A stretch of DNA of 64,000 nucleotides from Tetrapyrgos nigripes (Eukaryota; Basidiomycota; Agaricomycetes; Agaricales; Campanellaceae): NCBI GenBank assembly GCA_013368315.1, contig JAACJM010000246.1, positions 89,493 to 153,492 of the forward strand, written 5' to 3'. A model generated the notes under the pieces. It was not told where the DNA came from, did no database searches, and was given only the letters and a program-made list of their open reading frames with translations. Shown piece by piece: positions 43,589-56,546 of this stretch. The number at the start of each line of letters is the position of its first letter. Position 1 is the first letter of the stretch. The position numbers were made by a program, and so were the translations under genes.

Positions 43589-45835
43589 CTTCAACACATT
43601 CCCCTCACAATGACTCTAGCATTTCTCATTCCTTTCCCCATTCTTCCTCATCCATTTTGGGCCCTAATTCCCTATCCATTCAATGAAGTCAATTGCTCAG
43701 GAACTGAAGTATTGTTTTCAGGGTGAGTCTTCCTCTTCTCCTCCAGGCATATAACTGTTTGATATTTGTATGTAGCCTGTAGGTGCCATTTCTACTGCCT
43801 TTGGAATGGTCATTGTGCTCAGGTATGTGCTTATTCTTGTTCATGATTCCTTGCTGAGATATTTTTTTTTTGTATCAATCTACACTCATCTTTGGGACAT
43901 GTTGGAAATGCTAGGGAAGCTCAAAGGGTATAGGTTAGAGGGACAGTCATGTGGCAGTGGCCATTGATGAGCACCATGTAGGTAGATGCCATGTTACAAT
44001 TTCTCACCCCTATTCTAATAGGACTCTATGACTCGCCCTTTGTTTTGTTTTGTTTTGTTTTGTTTGTTTCATTTCCTCTTATCTAACACATGTTTTCCTT
44101 TCGTTCACCGTGCTTTATCCTTGCTTTCTTTCTTACATGTGTAGTACACATGTCTATTATTACTTACACATTGCTTACATGCATCATATGCATGTTTCCT
44201 CTGCTCTTATCTTATACATGCATTGTATGCATGTTTCTTATTACTTACATGCTGTAGCTACTACAGACAATTTACATGCTTTACACACATTGTACTATGA
44301 CTCATAGTTACAAGATGTCTTTGTATATAGGTAGAGTATTCTTCGAGCTAGATTCCCCAGCTCGACCTTATACATCTTTCTACAAGTCTTACTTCGAGTA
44401 ATACTTGTCTTCAGAGTCTTGCTCAAACCTTTCTTCAACAGAAAGGCTCAATGAATGAACGAACGAAAGGCGAAACCTTGAAGTCTGACTTCTGTTGTAA
44501 CATGCCATGTACATACCACTGTATTCTACTTAGTACACTTCTGAATATATTGTGTGTTATGTTTTTCATTATCATTGGAATACATGAGTAATGACAAAGG
44601 AACATCTGGAAGCTGCCACAGTACCAGGGAGTGTATGAAAGCACATGGAAGGTGTGTGGTGGTGTATGGACTACTTACATCCATGTCTATGGGAGGTGCA
44701 TGGAAAATATACACCCATGTATACAAATCTGACTGTTTGTCTGCAATGACAATTAGTTATTGTCAAATCCTCTTATTATTCAATAGCACAAACCAGAACA
44801 AAATTGTGAAGATGTGAAATCAAATTTCAACTTAAATGCAAACATACAAGGAAATGCAGAAAAGCTCAAAATTATTTACATAATTTGACAGCACAGGATT
44901 TCTGAGTTCCAACCTCCCCAGAGCATCTCCACATTAACCTTACAAGGACACTTGTCAGTCAACAAACAACAAAAGACAAGTATGTATCCCCCAGATGACC
45001 CTGTGGTTAGAGCAAAAGGAGAAGGTTTTTGTGACACCCATACCAGGATGGTCAGCATCCACTGCTTTGTCCTGCATTAGATATCACTAGGGCTTAAACA
45101 GTCACCAACAGCTCAAACTCACCAACCATCCTTCAGTCTGTTCAGTAAAGCTTTCTAAGCAGAAGAACAAGTATGGGGCAATTTTTTGCAGTGATGCACT
45201 ATTCCACTTTTGTGTAGGACTAGCAAACCCTCACCTTACAGCCAGACACCTTGAAATTGAGGTTGACTGCCATTTTCTTGGCATATTGCCAGTCTCAGTA
45301 TATCACTGAGTCAAGTACTTGGGACATGATTTCTTTACTGGTGAATGCTCAACAGCCAACAGCATTCACATACAACCAGCACACACTGAAAAAAGGAGGG
45401 TCATGTCATCTCTGGGCGCTCTGACACAGCACTAGTTCACAAGGTAAGCATGCTATCTATTCCCTCAATTTAATCAAACTGATTAGTATGCCCATAGATA
45501 TTCATGTAGCACAAGTGAGAGTTGTATTCTTCTGCACTCTTCCATTCCGTGCCCACAAGAGATAGACCATCATATTTGGTGTACATTAAGTGGTTCACAG
45601 CATGGGACATGAATATCAGCCTATATAAGGTTTCTCAATATAATGTAAATGTGGTTGATTGGCTAGTGTATTAAATGTTGAAGGTTTGTTCAGAGGGTAC
45701 AGCTTCTACCAAATTTTGATGTCATCACTCTGAGAGTGGAGTGGCAGTACTGTCTTGGAGAGCTGTCAGTCATTCTATGTCAATACTTATAGTAACAAAG
45801 ATGTATACCAGCTCCTCAACTGAGTAGTAGCAAGT
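43589..45835 (+). other. 2.2 kb without a recognisable gene, copy II
   Basis: Equivalent of 18271-20450, including the TTTTG microsatellite at about 44040. No gene is supported. Confidence 0.4.
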
Positions 45836-46093
45836 AGTGAATGGTACTATGTCCAATGATTTTGGGCACTTCAGACACTTGGGACTTTTGGTAGTGTTAG
45901 AGGTAAATAGGGGTAGAGTTACAAGTGAATGATACTAATGTGCAATGATTTTGAGCACTTCAGACACTTGGGACTTTTGGTAGTGTTAGAGGTAGATAGG
46001 GGCAGAGTTACAAATTACTTTCTTTGATGTTGCTCAGTATATATACATTTTACATTGTTCAACAGGGACAGACATAATTTTTCAAAATGAGTA

Positions 46094-49000
46094 TTAAATT
46101 TTGAGGTTAGGTTTTTCCTGATGCCATTGATCTGCCAGGTCATCATTAATCTGCTGAAAGGCTGTCCTCACAAATAGCAACTCCTTGTAGGATTTGAATG
46201 GCTTCAAAATGTTCCTTTGCTTGTTCAAATTTTGCTTTGGCAGGAAAGAGATGGCCTTCATTATGATCAGTTATTCCAAGAGTGTGCAGGCACCATGCAG
46301 CTCCCAGCCTGTCCGACCCCCTCAAATTGCTCTTTGGCTTATTCAAGCATGACCTTTGCATCCTCATATTGGCTTAGCATCCTGCATATATCCCCCAGCA
46401 TTTGCAAGCATTGAGCTGCTCCCAGCCTGTGACCAACCCCCTCAAATTGCTCTTTGGCTTGTTCAAGCATGACCTTTGCATCCTCATATTGGCTTAGCAT
46501 CCCACATATCCCCCAGGCTTTGCAAGCATTGAGCTGCTCCCAGCCTGTCACCAACCCCCTCAAATTGCTCTTTGGCTTGTTCAAGCATGACCTTTGCATC
46601 CTCATATTGGCTTAGCATCCCACATATATCCCCCAGGCTTTGCAAGCATTGAGCTGCTCCCAGCCTGTCACCAACCCCCTCAAATTGCTCTTTGGCTTGT
46701 TCAAGCATGACCTTTGCATCCTCATATTGGCTTAGCATCCTGCATATATTCCCCAGGATTTGCCCAGCATTGAGCTGCTCCCAGCCTGGATCCAACCCCC
46801 TCAAATTGCTCTTTGGCTTGTTCAAGCATGACCTTTGCATCCTCATATTGGCTTAGCATCCTGCATATATCCCCCAGGCTTTGCAAGCATTGAGCTGCTC
46901 CCAGCCTGGATCCAATCCCCTCAAATTGCTCTCTTTGGCTTGTTCAAGCATGACCTTTGCATCCTCATATTGGCTTAGCATCCCACATATATCCCCAGCC
47001 TTTGCAAGCATTGAGCTGCTCCCAGCCTGTCACCAATCCCCTCAAATTGCTCTTTGGCTTGTTCAAGCATGACCTTTGCATCCTCATATTGGCTTAGTGC
47101 CCCGCATATATCCCCCAGGCTTTGCAAGCATTGAGCTGCTCCCAGCCTGTCACCAACCCCCTCAAATTGCTCTTTGGCTTGTTCAAGCATGACCTTTGCA
47201 TCCTCATATTGGCTTAGCATCCTGCATATATCCCCCAGGATTTGCAAGCATCGAGCTGCTCCCAGCCTGTCACCAATCCCCTCAAATTGCTCTTTGGCTT
47301 GTTCAAGCATGACCTTTGCATCTTCATATTGGCTTAGCATCCTGCATATATCCCCCAGGCTTTGCAAGCATTGAGCTGCTCCCAGCCTGTCACCAATCCC
47401 CTCAAATTGCTCTTTGGCTTGTTCAAGCATGACCTTTGCATCCTCATATTGGCTTAGCATCCCACATATATCCCCCAGCCTTTGCAAGCATTGAGCTGCT
47501 CCCAGCCTGTTACCAATCCCCTCAAATTGCTCTTTGGCTTGTTCAAGCATGACCTTTGCATCCTCATATTGGCTTAGCATCCTGCATATATCCCCCAGCC
47601 TTTGCAAGCATTGAGCAACTCCTCTCATATCTCCAACTTTCTCATATAGATCCTTAGCCTGTTGTACCTTCTGCTTTGATTGTGTATATGTTGCCTGAAA
47701 AAAAAAGGATCTCTCCTAATCTTATATAGCATTCTGCTTGTATCTGTTCAATGGTGTTGTTCCTAGATGTACTGCCAGTGCTTGTAACCACTTCCACATC
47801 ACTTGTCTCCTGATTTATTTTGATGCTTATATAGCTCTTCCACATCATGAATTATTTCTATAGCCTTTGCATGTTTCATCCCATGAACCTCAACATATCT
47901 CCTTGCATGAACATCACTTTAGTTTGATCACTCAAATTCAGCTGTGACTTCCATCTCAAATATTTTGTAACCAATGGCACAAGTCCTGCAAAGTATTCTG
48001 AATAATTATACAATTGCTGTAACACATTCATATGTGATCTTTCAAATGACTTATCAATCTGTATTTCCACAATTTTGTAGACATTTCCAATATGCAGTCC
48101 AAGTTGACCATGTCCTTCACTGGGATTCTGAGCTAAATTGTCTATGAATGACTCATAAAATACCCAGACCCTGATTTTCAAGATGCTCTCTTTCCCAAAA
48201 ACTGTTCATAATGTATTCCCCAATTGGTGTCAGTATTTTGAGTGTCTTGTCTCCTGTTTCATAAATAAGGCATGCCTTTTTCAAGATAAGAGCCTGGGTT
48301 GTTGCATCATCAAGCTGCATCATTGCATCAGGAAGCATTTTGGGCAAGTTTTCCAACCAATCTGGGATACCACTTGGTAGTAAAGAAACAAGCCTCAAGA
48401 CATTTTCTCCTGTTGGGGAAAGCTTTTCTCTGACAATGTTGAGAGTCAACTTAATTGAGACTTCAATACTTGTAAGCCTGTTCTCCTGCTCTCCCAGTCC
48501 AAATTTCTTCAGCACTGCTGTCTTCTGGTGATTCCACCTTTCCATTATGTCTTCAATGGCCATTCTCTGGCAAGCTGTGCCATGAGCATAATAGCCAAGG
48601 GCATACCATCCATCTGAATTAACAACTTTTCCAAAATGGGATCCTCCTCCTCAATTGTAAGGTCTCCATCAGAACAGAAAGAACAGAAAGCTTCCTTGGC
48701 TGCACCAAGCTCAAGAGCAGGTAATCCAGATCTTCCTCCAAGTTTGTGCCATTTAATTTGTCCAGGCCCCTCAGTTCCTCTCATAGTCACAATCACTGAG
48801 ACTGACTTGCATCTGCAGATCATTTCAATTAAATTCTTGACTTCAGTCTGGCCCCTACTCCAGGGTGTCTCAAAATTATCCAGAATCAATAAGACCTTTT
48901 GGTCACCTTTGAGATAAGCCAGCAATACATCCAAAGGTCCCTTTCCTTGGGTACCTGCAGTCCACTGGCCTGCACCAATCCCTGAATAAGGACTGTTGCA

Positions 49001-49596
49001 TCTGGAAGCATTTCACAAGGGATGAAGTAGCATCTCTCTGCAAATTTCTCTTTGATCAAGGGATCTTCCATGATATGCAAGGCAACAGATGTTTTGCCTA
49101 TTCCTCCAGCTCCAAGAATGCCAATATGGACCTGGTTAGTTCCACACAAGATGTTAACTGCTTCTTCCACAAGCTTGGATCTGCCAGTGAATACAGCTGG
49201 AACTTGAGGTGTTTGAAGACGCAGATCACTGAAATAATGAAAATTAAATCAAATAATCAAACATACTAGGATTTTACATACTCTGCTGTGATTTCCTGAA
49301 TGGAAAATGTTGTCAGAAATTGAGTTTTGGCGGAAAATTGTCAATTACCTTTGGTTTGTTCTCTGGAAAATCTGCCAATTGTCTAAGTAACTTACTTATA
49401 TGGAAAACAGAGTACTCACTGTTGATGGTTATGTTGTCACCAACCCTGTTGTTCACAGTTGATCCACAAATTCATGTGGTGAGCCCAGAAAAAATCCCCT
49501 GGTTTCCGGTACCAGTTTGATTAGGACTGTCATCAATTGTTTCCACATCTGGAACTTCTTTTGCTTTCTTTTTCCTTTGATTTGTCCTTCAGTCAT
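46094..49596 (-). CDS. NLR (STAND) gene, NB-ARC plus TPR array, copy II, frame interrupted
   Basis: Same architecture as the copy I NLR. Here the NB-ARC frame is better preserved after Walker B: FETPWSRGQTEVKNLIEM continues through TMRGTEGPGQI to LLIQMDGMPLAIM without a break (48545-48934). P-loop GAGGIGKT lies in 48886-49170. The N-terminal motif is damaged by short deletions near 49470-49490. The array has 11 units and its own breaks: two bases missing near 46505, two extra near 46930, one extra near 46765, and one C missing near 46990. A base is also inserted near 46157. Since the breaks differ from copy I, decay or error happened separately in each copy. Confidence 0.78.
46310..47610 (-). 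repeat. TPR-coding tandem array, 11 units of 120 bp
   Basis: Same unit as 21003-22545. The order of variants differs from copy I, and IGNR and LQML variants appear here only. Two units fewer than copy I. Confidence 0.88.
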
Positions 49597-49716
49597 CAAA
49601 AAGATCTCGAGTCTTAGTTCCAACTCACCTCGAAAAAACTTTGCGTAGGCGTGCTTTCATCACAAAGGTTGAAAAGTGTCTCAACCACGTGATCATAACT
49701 TGAAGAGTCGCGCTTG

Positions 49717-49742
49717 AAGCCATCATTTCAAGATGATGGCTT
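49717..49742 (+). repeat. Stem-loop upstream of the NLR, copy II
   Basis: Identical to 24674-24699. Confidence 0.6.
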
Positions 49743-49865
49743 TCTACGATTGATAGGCTAATCAGCTCTCAAGGACCGGCAACGTGTACAGCACACCTGG
49801 ATCAACGGCGTGACGGCAGTGGCGGCACGGCGGGGTTACTATATACGAACTATGAACAGTGCGGG

Positions 49866-50507
49866 TAGGGCTCTCCAGTAATACTGGTACACCCGTATTT
49901 TTTACGGGTCCAGTACTGGTATGGTGTACCCGTCTCCGTATTCGTACGGGGACATCTGGAAGCTTGTACGATACGGGACGGGTACTGATACGGCAGTATT
50001 ACGGGTTAATACGGGTATACGGGTCTTTTTGCTAGGAAATGGCCAGGAATCTGATTTGAAATAGACTTATTGGGACTTATTGAGAGGAATTAATGCGAGA
50101 AACAATTTGAAGTAGTGCACCGCTCAACGTTAACAGTGCGTTCGAGATGACTTTGAGGCACAAGCATTTCGGCAATACTTCGGCAGGTCTCTACGCACCT
50201 TTTTTGGTAAGTACATTTTCCTTTGATGTGATCAAGCATCAATTTTCCCAAGATTTTCCGCCGCAAACTGCTCAGTATTTGACGATATTTAATTTACAGA
50301 GGTAGCGTATGGCATAAACACAGAGAAAAGCCTTCGCCGATGCATGGCCGACCCGTATACCGTACAAACCCGTACGACGGCCGTAAAAAATACGGTCCAA
50401 TACCTGCACCCGTATTGGACCCTGCAGCAGCCTTGTACGGTACGGGACTGTATCCGTCATACGGTACCAGTACAAACCGTACAGTACTGGTACGGCGCGG
50501 AGCCCTA
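49866..50507 (+). mobile_element. hAT-like nonautonomous element (MITE) with 8 bp target duplication
   Basis: 642 bp bounded by TAGGGCTC at the left and its complement GAGCCCTA at the right, flanked by AGTGCGGG on both sides (49858-49865 and 50508-50515). Copy I has a single AGTGCGGG at 24815-24822 in otherwise matching sequence, an exact empty site. Eight-base duplications and TAGGG-type ends are typical of hAT elements. The interior is rich in GTACCAGTACTGG-like palindromes and encodes no transposase. Confidence 0.85.
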
Positions 50508-51510
50508 AGTGCGGGTTACTGTTACATGTACTCGGTTCTTCACTCGTCCTCTACTTAATATTCAGGCTAAGTAGTGCTCATACAACTAGTCTCTCCTAGT
50601 GCAGATGACACGAGCAATCGTCATGTAGGTACCAAGTTCTTAAATTCTTATTGGCAATTAGGTCGTAGGCCGAGCTTTTTCCGCCGTGGCGCAGCCCTTG
50701 CTCGAACTTGGTCTATTATTATTCTCACGACTAGATCTTTATTTGCACCTTCGTCCCTTGTCCCGTGTCCGTCTCGTCACTCGATTTATTCGCCTGACTC
50801 GAATTGTTATTCTAGGTAGGGCACGCTACATAGTATGACTATGTACTCTTCCTCAACAAATAAGAGTTGAATAAGAATCCCTCGACCCCAACCCCATACC
50901 TATGATGCATCAGGTCTGGCATAAGTAGTTGTTGCATAGTTCTTCTACTTTGGTCTCATGGTGGGGATCAGGTGTGCGGGGACGGTACCCTTAACTCGAG
51001 ACGGGTTGTAACTTGTGACGGCATCGCAAGAAAGGACCGTTGTGAATATGAGAAAATACAGGCTCAGATTCATTATGAAGGCTTTTCATTCAAGAAGAAC
51101 CTTGCCTTCCTTGAGTTGCGTCGCAGAGCAAGTCCAATGGCAACGAAGCTCTTCTCGTCAACCTTTCCCTGCCGCTTTACGATTTCCATTCACCTCATTG
51201 ATAACCCTGAAATCCTTTTGAATTGCCCTTGATCAAATGATTGTGGTGGACCTCCGAGTCCCTTTCAACATCGCCGTCCCCAAGCCGTCTCCTTTACGTG
51301 GTCAACAAGGGCTTTATTGATCGCCACTCCAGCCAGTCCATCTTGATACCCCTTCCCAGCCTCTTCCCAGGCAGTAAAAAAAACGGATAAGGAACTGCGA
51401 CTGGCAAAATGTCAAATCAACGGTTTAAAGGTATTTGAAATGCCGGTAGGCAATGATAAACAAATCTCTTTGAATGCTCAAAACAAATCAACTCTTTGCC
51501 GTCTTTCGCC

Positions 51511-54500
51511 ATGCCTTCTAACAATCTCTCTCTAAAGTAAGCCTTGGTTGCTCTCTCTTATCTCCCGGCTCTCCTCATATTCAAAATCTCGACAGAAATC
51601 TCCTCAGTCCGAGAAGAGCCAAAGCTTTTTTTTACTCACATGAAATGAAAAGTAACGAGTTGGAGTGGATGCTAGAACGATATTCCAGGCTGGGGTACAT
51701 TTTGAGTGAGTCGTCGTCGCCTTGACTGCTTTCAAAGTTGTCATTCTAAAAACCTGATCCTTCTTCTGTTACTAGAACGTGTCTAATGTATGGTAGAGAG
51801 TTTTTAAACGGTCTATAGGGTGGTAATGAATGCCTCAGCAATGACAGACCCCGACAAAGTCAACTGCGGTCTCTTGTTATCGTACGTAGTTGCCTTTACC
51901 TTTTACGCTCGCTTCATTTATAGGCGTACCCTTTCGATCTCAACCTCTACAGTAGGAACGACAAAAACTAACGTTTTCTTTTGGTAGTCGAAGCCGACTA
52001 CACTGTGGGCTTTTTCGCAGCTGGAGGTAGACATACGCCGGGATGGAATTGGGGTTGGAATATCGCAGTTTGAATAGGAAGTATCGTAGGAACCTTAAGA
52101 CATCGGTGCGTATTTTCTCTTCTCATACCCAACGGCATTGCACTCATCTCTCTCAGGCTCAACCAGTACTCGTCATTCTTTTCGAAGGTATGCCTCGTCC
52201 TACTCCTTTTTCCTTCCAACCATCCATCTAATTATGGCTGATGCGTCATGTGCAGTGCTATTCTCAACTGGCCACGGAGCCATCATCTCTCCAAATTCTT
52301 TCCGCTACCTCGACTAGTCATCTGGGTACCCCTAACCCAAATTGCCATTCCGCCCGTCGTGTATCAAGAAAAGCAACACGAGGCGAAAATTGCTATTCCG
52401 AATATCCATTCTTCACCTTCCTTGTCTGCTGCATTCGGCGTCCCACTTGAGGACATCATGGGCCCGGAAGGCGAAAAGGTCCATCCCCCGTGTCATCCGA
52501 GACGGTATCCAATACCTCTGCGAATCTCTGGTCTCAACGACGAAGGCCTCTTCCTTCGTTCACCATCTTCTCAACTCTTACGCGCAGCTCAAGAAGCTTA
52601 CGAGTCAAGTCGTTTCATTGGAAATCCGGGAAGGAGCTGGAGGAGGACCTCATTTAGCTGCGATATATTGTTGAAAAAAGTATTTGAGAGATTTACCGGA
52701 ACCGGTGTTTGGAGAGGACATGCACGCGATTTATTAAAGAGGTGTCCGATGCCGACGAGTGATCCGGGGTATGTAGAGGCGGTGAGGTATATGAGAGAGG
52801 TGGTGTTGCCAAAGTTGAAGCCGTGTGTGTATATTTTTGTTGAGTCATTATTTTGCGTGAGTGGTTTCTTTTTCTCCTGCTTTCGTGGAACTCATTTCTT
52901 CTCTTTCCTTTTCTCGTTTTCTTACTTTGTTCCCAAACGACTCTCGCTTTCGCCCGTCCTTTTTCACCACCTACCAACATAGACCTAATGCACAAAGTCC
53001 ACCTCTGCTCAGCCTCCAACCGTATGGACGCACACAACCTCACTGTCGTCCTTTCTCCCAATCTCGTCAAAGGAACGAACCCGATTAGGGACGTACAGAT
53101 GTGTCTCATACCGACTGTTTGGAGGGACAGGGCCAACGCTGGGGATGGGTGTTCCGAGGTCTCCTCTGGGTAGCCCGTCGCCGTTACCATCACCTGGACC
53201 GAGTTCGCCGATTTCTCCTAGCCCTGGAGCTGGAGCTGGAGGTTTTGCACAGAGGTATAGAAACCGATTCTCGCTTGCACCTCCGACGTCTATTAGGCGA
53301 CTCCGAGCTCGAGTGGGTTATTGTCGCCAGCTGTGCCCACCTTTCCCAACGCTCCTCGTAGTCCCGACTCCAACACTTCAAACTTTCCCCCTAACCCTCC
53401 ATCACCGACTTTTGTCCCCTCTCTGTCAACTACCAACCTAAACACAAAGACGACGAACACAAACCCAGCCAACACAACAGCAATAACAGAAAACAAGACG
53501 ACGTTGGAGATGGTCATCAAGTTGTGTATACAGAGATATTATGAGGGTGTTTGATGAGGTTTTGGATCGGACGGAGATTGGGGGGTTTGGAGTGGGTGGG
53601 ATGGGGGTGGGCGTGTACCCAGGGGATAATTTAGGAATGGAGATGGGGATGTATCTTTTGTCGTCGAAGATACAGTCCCAAAACGTGAATGAGGATAGGA
53701 GTAGGGACACGAGTGTCAGTGCTAGTGTTGAGGGAAGTAGGGAGGGGAGTGTGGTTGTTGTCGGCAGTGCTAATGGTGGTGGTGGTGGTAGTGGTGAGGG
53801 GCAAGGGCCAGTTTCTCTCAGCTTTGGAATTGGCGCTGCCTTAGAATCAGATGCAGATGTAGATGCACGACCCGAGTCCGAGTCCGAATCCAAACTGAAG
53901 CTCAAGCCAGTCCCGACAAACGGGTTTGCGAGTACCAGTGGAGCGTTGGGGAATGGTTTGGGGAGGATGGGGATGGGTAATGGTAGTGGGAATGGGAACG
54001 GGAGTGGAAGTGGTGCAGCAGTCGCTGGGTCTAGTACGAAAACCCAAACCTCTCCAGTGTGGAGCTGAAGCTAGTAACGCAGCTGGAACTAGGTCTCCTA
54101 CCGGACGCCCTATCATCGTCTGTCCCCCACGTAAAGACTCCCTCGGCGTCCCTACCTACCCAGTCCACCACCGACGAAAAAGCTCGGCGTTGAGTGGAGT
54201 TTCGGATGCATCAGAGGCGTCGAGTATTGATGATGAGATGCTGGTGATGCCTATTGGACCTGGGTCGTTTTCGTTTACACGACATGGGCATAAATATAGT
54301 CAGTCTACGCCTTTGGTTCCTTCGACGCCGAATAGTCCGAGTTTTGCTGGGATGCAGAGTGGGACGGAGACCAGTGGGGGTGCAGGCGTATCTGGTTGGG
54401 GGAGTGGAATAGCAGGAAGATCCACATTTCGCCCTTCGAAACACCGAACAACCTTGTCCAGTGGGTCTACCACATCCAGAGGCTCCAGTGCAAGATCTCC

Positions 54501-54528
54501 GACGGTATCCAACTTAATAGGACCATGA
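51511..54528 (+). pseudogene. CRAL-TRIO plus RhoGAP protein gene, copy II, broken
   Basis: Keeps 319 bp lost from copy I, including a probable true start at 51511 (MPSNNLSLK then a GTAAGC donor). The second ATG with MTDPDKVNCG is at 51841. Here TPGWNWGW is intact where copy I has a stop, but four bases are missing just after it (52060). It shares with copy I the frameshift after QEAYESS (52612), so the gene was already damaged before duplication. The RhoGAP motifs KKYL-like segment, MDAHNLTVVLSPNLVKG and the tail ending RSPTVSNLIGP remain. The glycine and serine rich tail runs from 53541, with a frameshift near 54050. Confidence 0.72.
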
Positions 54529-54590
54529 GATGGAGCAGAGGGCCTAGAAGCAGGAGCAGAGTTAGGGTCTGAGTCGTTGTCGAGACGAAC
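54490..54590 (-). repeat. Antisense patch similar to cullin exon 1 (copy II)
   Basis: Same relation as 28442-28540. The antisense frame contains RLDNDSDPNSAPASRPSAPS. Confidence 0.65.
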
Positions 54591-56072
54591 GTCTATCCTC
54601 AGGAAAGACCAAGAACTTTGATTATACATACATAGAACTTGAGATCTACCTACCATGATCAGTCTTCTAAGTCTTAACGTGAATCAAGTAAAGACCTTTA
54701 CACACTTTCAAGAGTATGGTCGTGAACAATCAAGGTAATTTGATATCTGAGGTCGGTTCCCATTCAAGTTTTGATTTCTACATGATGTCAGTGTCCTTGT
54801 AGTCTGCTTCAGCTTTCTCTGTACTTTGTATAGGCTGTTGTATCAAGATTTTCTCCCTCAGAGGTGACTGTCGGCAGGGTGAGATTGATAAGTGTACACG
54901 CAGGACATGGATTTCGGACGTTTAAGTGTACAACCACTGAATGTCGACATTCTATTTTTTTTTACCAAACGGCGCCTCATACGTTCACGGTCGAGAGATT
55001 TTTTTTGGAGATTTTTCCCTCAATCTTGAAAGAACACCGACTCTTACTGGTTAAAATGAACACCGAGGTCAGAAGCCCAGTCGCCTGACTGAAGGTCACC
55101 GAAGGTGATTTCTCAATGATTTCTAATGCTTTACCGCTGTTAGCGGTTACGGGCTACAGCGGGCCGTGAGCTTGCGACAAGGCACTACCATTCAGTGGAA
55201 GTAGGGATCAAAGGGCTTGAATCACCAAGCACGAATGGTGAAGCTTTGACCAGCTTTAGCACCAGCAAAACCTATGGATCAAATTTTTGAATAATGCGGA
55301 AAATATTGGTCTGTTACGAATAATAAGCAATGATTATGGCCAAATCATTTGAGGTTATGATGACAAGAGAATGTTTTGCCAATGTCATTTGATCTTATGG
55401 TGATGACCCATAATTGTGCAAAATTATGTAGTGTTATCGTAAGACACCAAAATATGCACTAAGTTATAGGATCTCATCATGATGAGCCAATTCTTTGCGA
55501 GATTTTTGGTGGCGAAGTACCTCAGTAGAACCGCAGAAATGTCTGAACATGCGTTTAACACGACGCGACACGTACTTCATCAGCTGATTACACCAAGCTT
55601 TTGCTGCTGTTCAGCATCAAATATTCATGTTCAGATTATGATGAGTGTTGGGTATTTTGAATGAAAGGGACGCATAAAAGGAAGGTATGGGTATTCTAGA
55701 GAAATATGGAACGAGAAGAGAAATGAAATGAAATAGATCAGTAAGTAGACTCGGACTCACAGGACCCCTCATCAGGTATCACCTCCTTAATATGCTGATA
55801 CATCGCTTGAGTCACTCTTGTTCTTTAGGGTACAAGTATCAAGGCTGGCATGGTCAGGACCCATGAAAGGTGTAGGTTGTTGTCTGTTGTGAGCTAGGAG
55901 CAGAGCACTGTCCAACGGTTCAGGAGATGACTACGAAACGATCGAACGATCATAAACGAGACAAACGCCTTGAGATGGACCAGAGTAAAACGGACCACAC
56001 ACCGCATTAGACCGCTGACGGAAAAAATGGGTCCGCGAACTGGCCCGTGCACAATTTTGCATGCGCTGCCAA
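54591..56072 (+). repeat. Unit tail and right flank, copy II
   Basis: Matches 28541-30018. The last shared bases are CTGCCAA. After them sequence is unique in the window. No gene supported. Confidence 0.6.
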
Positions 56073-56546
56073 CACGCCGGAAGTATGTTTCTATCGGCTC
56101 GACGGATAGATGAGCAGATAGGTGTACAGAAGTAGGATGTATTTTTCAGATATATATACAAATAAATGCTATATTTTGACTCTAAATATTCGTACAGAAA
56201 GAACGTATATCTGGAAACCCCTAATTACACTTGATAGGTAAACAAAAAGATGGCACATGTAATCTATGTAAAGATGTACAAAAAGACGCCTAATTTGTAT
56301 AGCTATTGAACAAAAGAAAGATAACCTTTTAAAGCTCCGGATACATGTCCAGAAATCCCGTATATCTGAAGCACATATACAGGTGCAGATAGGAGTCCAA
56401 ATGGACCATCAGATTATCAGAGTTCAGATAGGTCCGCAGATATATCGTATTTCCGGAGTCAGAATAGGATGCAGGCGCGTCAGTGGCTTGACGCATCTGC
56501 GTGAAAGAAACACATAGTTTTCGTGGGTGTACACCCACGCATGTAT
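56073..56546 (+). other. Unique AT-rich stretch, no gene seen
   Basis: Contains CGGCTCGACGGATAGAT at about 56095, a phrase that recurs as CGCTCGACGGATAGAT at about 59538, hinting at a dispersed repeat. Otherwise nothing recognised. Confidence 0.4.

Larger units (their letters stand above)
31010..56072 (+). repeat. Segmental tandem duplication, copy II
   Basis: Second full unit, direct orientation, starting at ATTGCAATCTATTTTGG and ending at CTGCCAA. It is colinear with 4076-30018 except for local events listed separately. Confidence 0.9.
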
